Part shown: positions 5,520-9,599 of the stretch, in pieces
Position numbering within the stretch: the first letter of the stretch is position 1
Layout of the letters: each line of letters opens with the position of its first letter
Assembly: GCA_902475855.1 (NCBI GenBank)
Contig: CABSBF010000068.1
Span: 1-9,599, forward strand
Direction of reading: 5' to 3'
Origin: an uncultured Eubacteriales bacterium
Lineage (GTDB): Bacteria > Bacillota > Clostridia > Oscillospirales > Oscillospiraceae
DNA: 9,599 nucleotides
Made by a program: the position numbers and the translations under genes
Notes under the pieces: model-generated
Seen by the model: only the letters and a program-made list of their open reading frames with translations
Databases searched by the model: none
Told to the model about the DNA's origin: nothing

Positions 5520-7486
5520 GCGGCGGCTTTCTGCCGGTCAGCGCGCAGGAGATGCGCGCGCTTGGCTGGGAACGGCCGGATTTTGTCTATGTGATCGGCG
5601 ATGCCTATGTCGATCATCCCTCCTTCGGCCATGCGATCATCAGCCGCGTGCTGGAGGCCGCAGGTTATAAGGTCGCTATCGTGTCCCAGCCGGACTGGAA
5701 GGACGAAAACTCCGTCAACATCTTCGGCACGCCGCGCCTCGGCTTCCTCGTCACGGGCGGCAACATGGACTCCATGGTCAACCACTACTCCGTGGGCAAG
5801 CACCGCCGCAAGACCGACGCCTACACCCCCGGCGGCGTGACCGGCAAACGTCCGGATTACGCCACGGTGGTCTACTGCAACCTCATCCGCCGGACACATC
5901 CGAAGAATCCCATTCTCATCGGCGGCATCGAGGCCAGTCTGCGCCGTCTGGCGCACTATGACTACTGGTCGGACAAGCTCAAGCGCTCCGTCCTGCTGGA
6001 TTCTCAGGCAGACCTTCTGATCTACGGCATGGGCGAGCGCAGCATCGTCGAGGCGGCGGACGCGCTGGCCAGCGGTCTGTCCGTCCGCGATCTGACCTTT
6101 ATCGACGGCACGGTCTGGCGCACGGACGATGCGGCCAACGCCGTGGATGCGATCATTCTGCCCTCCTTTGCGGAGCTGAAGGCCGACCGCCGCCGCTATG
6201 CCGAGAGCTTTTACACCCAGTACCGCAACACCGATCCCTTCCGTGCCAAGCGGCTCGTCGAACCCTATGGCGAGCAGGAGTTTGTCGTGCAGAATCCGCC
6301 GCAGCGCCCCCTGACCACGCAGGAGATGGACGACGTGTACGCCCTGCCCTATCAGAACGCGCCGCACCCGTCGTACAAGGCGGGCGTCCCGGCCATCTCC
6401 GAGGTGCGGTTCAGCCTCGTGTCCAACCGCGGCTGCTTCGGCGGCTGCTCCTTCTGCGCGCTGACCTTCCATCAGGGGCGCATTGTGCAGACGCGCAGCC
6501 ACGAATCCATTCTCCACGAGGCGCGGGAAATGACAAAAGCGCCCGATTTTAAGGGCTATATTCACGATGTCGGCGGCCCGACGGCCAACTTCCGCCGCCC
6601 GGCCTGCGACAAGCAGTACAAGGCCGGCGCCTGCCCCGACCGGCAGTGTCTCTTTCCCACGCCCTGCAAGAATCTCGTCGCAGAGCACTCGGACTACATC
6701 GCGCTTCTGCGCAAGCTGCGCGCCCTGCCGGGCGTCAAGAAGGTCTTTATCCGCAGCGGCATCCGCTTCGACTACCTGCTGGCCGACCCTGACCCGACGT
6801 TTTTGAAGGAGCTGGTGGAGCATCATGTGTCCGGCCAGCTCAAGGTCGCACCGGAGCACGTGGCCGACCGCGTGCTGCACTATATGGGCAAGCCGCGCCA
6901 TGCGGTGTATCGGAAATTCTGCCGCAAATACCCCGCGCTGAACGAAAAAGAGGGGAGAAAGCAATATCTCGTCCCCTATCTTATGAGTTCGCATCCGGGC
7001 TCTTCTCTCCGCGAGGCGGTGGAGCTGGCCGAGTACGTGCGCGATCTTGGCTATATGCCCGAGCAGGTGCAGGATTTTTACCCCACACCCTCCACGCTCT
7101 CTACCGTCATGTACTACACCGGCCTCGACCCGCGCACGATGGAGCCGGTCTACGTCCCCACCGATCCCCACGAGAAGGCCATGCAGCGCGCACTCATCCA
7201 GTATCGCGATCCGAAGAACTATGCCCTCGTGCACGAGGCGCTGGTGAAGGCCGGGCGCACCGATCTGATCGGCTTCGGAGAAAAATGTCTCATCCGCCCG
7301 CGCAAGGGCGAGGGACAGCCGGAGAAAAAAACGCCGCCCGTCAAGGCAGCGTCAAAAAAGCCCGCTCCTTCAAAGCGGCAGAATCGTCCGCAGAAGCCCG
7401 TAAAATCCGCAAAGCCCGCCCCGCCCACGCCGACCGCAGCACAGCTGCGGCAGGCGGAGCGCTACCTGAAAAAGAGGAAAAAATGA
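5516..7486 (+). CDS. ygiQ: YgiQ-family radical SAM protein
   Basis: This protein of 656 residues belongs to the YgiQ (UPF0313) family, whose reaction is still unassigned. The N-terminal part (about 20-140, including VIGDAYVDHPSFGHAI) is the family's characteristic N-terminal domain. The radical SAM cluster motif is C307-x3-C311-x2-C314 (CFGGCSFC). A second cysteine group follows at C364, C373, C378 and C384, in the region with DRQCLFPTPC. The region with APEHVADRVL (about 442-452) and DFYPTPSTLSTVMYYTG (about 520-536) is also characteristic. From about 596 the protein becomes a Lys/Pro/Ala-rich, strongly basic tail ending in YLKKRKK, probably disordered. The start at 5516 overlaps the dut stop (ATGA) and its ribosome binding site is weak, implying coupled translation. 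The stop overlaps the DUF3786 start in the same way. Confidence 0.93.
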   Translation: MSGGFLPVSAQEMRALGWERPDFVYVIGDAYVDHPSFGHAIISRVLEAAGYKVAIVSQPDWKDENSVNIFGTPRLGFLVTGGNMDSMVNHYSVGKHRRKTDAYTPGGVTGKRPDYATVVYCNLIRRTHPKNPILIGGIEASLRRLAHYDYWSDKLKRSVLLDSQADLLIYGMGERSIVEAADALASGLSVRDLTFIDGTVWRTDDAANAVDAIILPSFAELKADRRRYAESFYTQYRNTDPFRAKRLVEPYGEQEFVVQNPPQRPLTTQEMDDVYALPYQNAPHPSYKAGVPAISEVRFSLVSNRGCFGGCSFCALTFHQGRIVQTRSHESILHEAREMTKAPDFKGYIHDVGGPTANFRRPACDKQYKAGACPDRQCLFPTPCKNLVAEHSDYIALLRKLRALPGVKKVFIRSGIRFDYLLADPDPTFLKELVEHHVSGQLKVAPEHVADRVLHYMGKPRHAVYRKFCRKYPALNEKEGRKQYLVPYLMSSHPGSSLREAVELAEYVRDLGYMPEQVQDFYPTPSTLSTVMYYTGLDPRTMEPVYVPTDPHEKAMQRALIQYRDPKNYALVHEALVKAGRTDLIGFGEKCLIRPRKGEGQPEKKTPPVKAASKKPAPSKRQNRPQKPVKSAKPAPPTPTAAQLRQAERYLKKRKK

Positions 7487-8103
7487 TGCGTAATAATTAC
7501 GAGCTGCAAATGCAGGCCGCCGCACAGAGCTTTCTGGGCTACGACATGGCGGAGATCGCGCGGCGCTTTTCCCTGCGGCTGGAGGAAGCCGCGCTGTATC
7601 TTTCCGTTCTTCGCACACCCTGCCGCATCCGCCGGGACAACGCCGCCGTGGAGCGGTGCGCGGGCGAGGTCTGGGAGCCGGCGGGCTTCGACCTTGCCAT
7701 GACGGTCTACGACCTTCTGACGAATCCGAACGGCCGCCCCGTGCTTGCCCACGAATGGTGTGCGCACACGAGCTTCCATGCCGTGCAGGGCGGGACGGTT
7801 TCCGGCACGCTGATGATCCACCCGGAGCAGTCCGCGCAGCCCTTTGCGGGGAAGCTTCCGCTGCTGCGCCGTGCCTGTACGCGGCTGGGCGGGGAAGTGA
7901 CGGCGGGCGGCGACTTTTCCGCCGTTCTGCCGGTGTTCGACTGCCTTCCGGTGCTGCTGCGCTTCTGGGAGGCGGACGAGGAATTCCCTGCGCAGCTTCA
8001 GCTCCTCTGGGACAGGAATACCTGCCGCTACCTGCGGTATGAAACGACCTTTTATCTCACCGGAGAGATCCTCCGCCGCCTGCGCGAGGCCGCAGAAAAA
8101 TAA
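7483..8103 (+). CDS. DUF3786 domain protein
   Basis: This protein of 206 residues matches my memory of the DUF3786 family, found mostly in anaerobes and lacking a known function. The diagnostic C-terminal part includes FAGKLPLLRRACTRLGG (121-137), then LPVFDCLPVLLRFWEADEEFPA (149-170) and LLWDRNT (174-180). The N-terminal 45 residues are predicted helical. Cysteines are present (47, 59, 93, 132, 154, 181), but no clear metal-binding spacing stands out. No signal peptide or membrane helix is seen, so it is probably cytosolic. Tandem ATGs at 7483 and 7486 follow GAGG (7474-7477) at 5 and 8 nt; the first overlaps the ygiQ stop (ATGA). It is the last gene of the operon, followed by a strong terminator. 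The close pairing with YgiQ is the main functional clue. Confidence 0.85.
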   Translation: MMRNNYELQMQAAAQSFLGYDMAEIARRFSLRLEEAALYLSVLRTPCRIRRDNAAVERCAGEVWEPAGFDLAMTVYDLLTNPNGRPVLAHEWCAHTSFHAVQGGTVSGTLMIHPEQSAQPFAGKLPLLRRACTRLGGEVTAGGDFSAVLPVFDCLPVLLRFWEADEEFPAQLQLLWDRNTCRYLRYETTFYLTGEILRRLREAAEK

Positions 8104-8154
8104 AAACTCCGTCCCAAGGCAGCAGCGCATAAGACAGGTTTATAAGGTTTAGAG

Positions 8155-8191
8155 AGAACAGCGTGGCGGAAGTCACGCTGTTCTGCTTTTT
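8155..8191 (+). terminator. Terminator of the six-gene operon
   Basis: A perfect 11-bp stem, AGAACAGCGTG (8155-8165) with CACGCTGTTCT (8174-8184), encloses an 8-nt loop. GCTTTTTG follows, with five T residues at 8187-8191. It lies 51 nt after the DUF3786 stop codon. There is no T-tract on the opposite side, so it acts only rightward. Confidence 0.85.
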
Positions 8192-8341
8192 GCTGCGTGA
8201 GTATGCATTTCGGCAATGATGCTCTCCGGCAGGGAACCAATGCAGGCGAGGCTGATATGCACATCCTGCCCTCGCTGCCCGCTGCTCTTATCCGGCGCAG
8301 AAACATAGCTCCTCGCGGGTTTTCTCTCTTGGCTTTGTCAT
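8173..8341 (-). pseudogene. Possible decayed small gene
   Basis: On the minus strand an ATG at 8341 has a good ribosome binding site (AAAGGAG, 8357-8351, 9-nt spacing) and begins MTKPREKTREEL, a charged protein-like start. The frame then stops after 17 residues (TAA at 8290-8288). Another frame carries an open stretch of about 55 codons across the same bases, including DVHISLACIGSLPESIIAE, and ends at 8173. This fits a small gene broken by a frameshift. I do not recognise the product; the N-terminus vaguely recalls small accessory proteins of conjugative elements, from memory only. The intact-looking start is the strongest evidence. The rest may be chance. Confidence 0.25.
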
Positions 8342-8493
8342 GGTTGGGCGCTCCTTTCTGCTCATAAGCATAGAAAAAGGACAGTCGATTTTCTCGGCTG
8401 CCCTTGTAAAATAGAAAACTTATTTACTTTGCAAGAAGGTTTTGTTCGGATACTTTTTCATCAGAAGTATGGCTTGTTTGGGCGTGGGGCATA
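8192..8493. other. Junction region without an intact gene
   Basis: About 300 bases between the rightward operon terminator and the leftward anti-sigma gene hold no intact gene on either strand. They contain the possible gene remnant (8173-8341) and the minus-strand terminator near 8374-8405. Composition changes within this stretch from the GC-rich left side to the AT-richer right side. I found no clear terminal inverted repeats or target-site duplication. Confidence 0.6.
8374..8405 (-). terminator. Terminator of the sigma/anti-sigma transcript
   Basis: On the minus strand, AAGGGCAGCCGA pairs with TCGACTGTCCTT across a short A-rich loop, with one G-T wobble and one C-A mismatch, followed by a run of T residues (8378-8374) and C. 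It lies roughly 90 nt after the stop codon of the membrane protein gene and is the natural end of its transcript. Confidence 0.7.
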
Positions 8494-9342
8494 TCAGTCT
8501 GAGTTTCCGTCAAAGTCTGTGTTATGATAGTGTTCATATAACCAGTATTTTCCCTCAAACTCAACGACAATGTTATCGCCGTACTGATAAACCGCAGCCC
8601 CTACAATATCATCATTTGCTTGGAAATTTTCTTTTGGTTCTTCCGAAGAACTAACTGTGTTTTCGATTTTTCCTAACAAATTGAAAGAACTTTTTTCATC
8701 TGCGAAGTTGGGTTGAGAGTCAACGATTTGATAAAGCGTATCATTTACATAGACCATAGGAGCAATATCTCCAGAAATGGGAACCAATGCCTTTAGCAAA
8801 TCTTCTCCTGTTACACCTAATTGTGCTTCATCGCTTGCAAAAGGAATACGCAGCAGGTATTGTTGGTCTACTTCGTAAAGATATATATAAATGCCTGAGC
8901 CAACATCTTGTGTGTCACCTAAAAGAGAAAGAACATCTTCTCTTGTCATGGTCGGTGTTAGTTCTTTAATTTGCTCAGATGTTACCTGCGTCGGTGTATC
9001 GAGCGGTTCTTTGTTTTCTGGTATTAGACTAAGGATTTCTTCAGTCAACGGGTTACTTTCTCCTGCGTCAATCGTTTTTGCAGCTTCTTTTATTTCTTTA
9101 TGAGAATAGTCGCTCAAATCTTCAACAGCAATGCCGAGAGAATTGAGATAATCAACCGCTGCATTATATTGAATTATATCAACGGCAAATGCGGTCAATG
9201 GTATCATCAAGCACAAGCAAGCTGCAATAGCCCCCCACTTTACCCAAATGGGCTTTTTGGCTTTCTTCTTGTAGTTGAGAGCTTCATCGACATATTTTGT
9301 GTCAAGCTCGCTCATAGCGTCGGAAAACTTCTTTGCATTCAT
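8494..9342 (-). CDS. Single-pass membrane protein, probable anti-sigma factor
   Basis: This protein of 282 residues has a short cytoplasmic N-terminus (1-33: charged, KFSDAMSELDTKYVDEAL then a Lys-rich patch), one membrane helix (about 35-54) and an extracytoplasmic domain of about 228 residues. That domain contains MTREDVLSLLGDTQDVGSG (132-150), loosely resembling the SmpA/OmlA-type motif, and a C-terminal segment ending in GKYWLYEHYHNTDF; I assign no fold. The layout and position suggest it binds the sigma factor encoded just upstream and releases it on an outside signal. There is no recognisable zinc-binding anti-sigma HxxxCxxC motif at the N-terminus, so the family is uncertain. The start has AGAGAGG about 7 nt upstream and overlaps the sigma stop (ATGA). 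G+C content is far lower than in the operon to the left. Confidence 0.75.
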   Translation of the reverse strand: MNAKKFSDAMSELDTKYVDEALNYKKKAKKPIWVKWGAIAACLCLMIPLTAFAVDIIQYNAAVDYLNSLGIAVEDLSDYSHKEIKEAAKTIDAGESNPLTEEILSLIPENKEPLDTPTQVTSEQIKELTPTMTREDVLSLLGDTQDVGSGIYIYLYEVDQQYLLRIPFASDEAQLGVTGEDLLKALVPISGDIAPMVYVNDTLYQIVDSQPNFADEKSSFNLLGKIENTVSSSEEPKENFQANDDIVGAAVYQYGDNIVVEFEGKYWLYEHYHNTDFDGNSD

Positions 9343-9599
9343 ACGAATACCTCTCTTTCAATCAAATATTGCTTCATCTTCTCGCGGATACGGGTCAGCC
9401 GGACAGAAATGTTTTTTTCTGAAAGCCCCATAAACTCGGCTATGTCCTTATAGCTGTCGGAAAACCAATAGCGGCGCATGAAAATAACGCGGTTTTCGGT
9501 AGTCAGCGTGTCTAAAAATGCTTCAATGATACGGGCTAACTCTTTGGCTTCGATTTCTGCTTCTACTGTATTCGGGGCTGCTATACAGGCTTCAATTTC
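9339..9599 (-). CDS. ECF-type RNA polymerase sigma factor, C-terminal part only
   Basis: The last 86 codons of a minus-strand gene are present; its start lies beyond the right edge of the window. The fragment holds sigma region 4: an AKELARIIEAFLDTL helix, then LTTENRVIFMRRYWFSDSYKDIA, and the helix-turn-helix MGLSEKNISVRLTRIREKMKQYL that contacts the -35 element. This is typical of extracytoplasmic-function sigma factors. It overlaps the membrane protein gene by ATGA, the usual arrangement of a sigma factor with its anti-sigma regulator. The promoter, probably autoregulated as in most such pairs, is outside the window, so the regulon cannot be guessed. Confidence 0.88.
   Translation of the reverse strand, partial: EIEACIAAPNTVEAEIEAKELARIIEAFLDTLTTENRVIFMRRYWFSDSYKDIAEFMGLSEKNISVRLTRIREKMKQYLIEREVFV

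Noticed and set aside
5336..7234. Long minus-strand open frame of 632 codons
   Set aside because: It lies antisense to dut and ygiQ, which have clear family motifs. Its product is rich in Arg, Ala, His and Val with no recognisable domain, as expected of a mirror frame in GC-rich coding DNA.
8192..9599. Insertion sequence or prophage boundary at the composition change
   Set aside because: No transposase, integrase, terminal inverted repeats or target duplication were found. The composition change is real, but the vehicle cannot be named.

Overview
The window looks like a chromosomal segment of an anaerobic Gram-positive bacterium. It is most likely a high-GC member of the Clostridia, of the Oscillospiraceae/Ruminococcaceae type. 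Four things point there: strong AGGAGG-type ribosome binding sites, SigA-like promoters with 17-bp spacers, Rho-independent terminators, and the gene set (NrdG activase, M29 aminopeptidase, YgiQ radical SAM protein, DUF3786 protein). The species is inferred from these traits and was not tested by any search.

Layout, left edge (1-1160): a plus-strand terminator closes an unseen gene to the left. Facing it is a compact minus-strand unit with a near-consensus promoter, a good ribosome binding site, a 21-codon ORF and two hairpins with U-tracts. Just upstream of that unit lies a minus-strand gene for a stand-alone homocysteine S-methyltransferase domain protein.

Middle (1160-8190): divergent promoters with nearly abutting -35 boxes drive the methyltransferase leftward and an M29 aminopeptidase rightward; the aminopeptidase gene has its own terminator. 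A new promoter at 2601 then starts a tightly packed six-gene operon: PAP2 membrane phosphatase, membrane-anchored alpha/beta hydrolase, nrdG, dut, YgiQ-family radical SAM protein and a DUF3786 protein. Neighbouring genes overlap by 4 or 14 nt or lie 3 nt apart, and the operon ends at a strong terminator at 8155-8191. nrdG and dut share deoxynucleotide supply as a theme; the other four genes have no obvious common pathway.

Right edge (8190-9599): base composition drops sharply (for example 18 G+C of 60 at 8641-8700 against 41 of 60 at 6061-6120). A minus-strand ECF-type sigma factor, cut by the window edge, overlaps by ATGA a gene for a single-pass membrane protein that is probably its anti-sigma partner. 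A minus-strand terminator follows. Beyond it lies a short stretch holding what may be a broken small gene. The composition change and this remnant suggest the right-hand module was acquired horizontally.

I see no rRNA, tRNA, CRISPR array, complete transposase or convincing riboswitch. Nothing here is clearly a new biological system. The best leads are the 21-codon minus-strand unit, the YgiQ-DUF3786 coupling, and the sigma/anti-sigma module with its unassigned extracellular domain.
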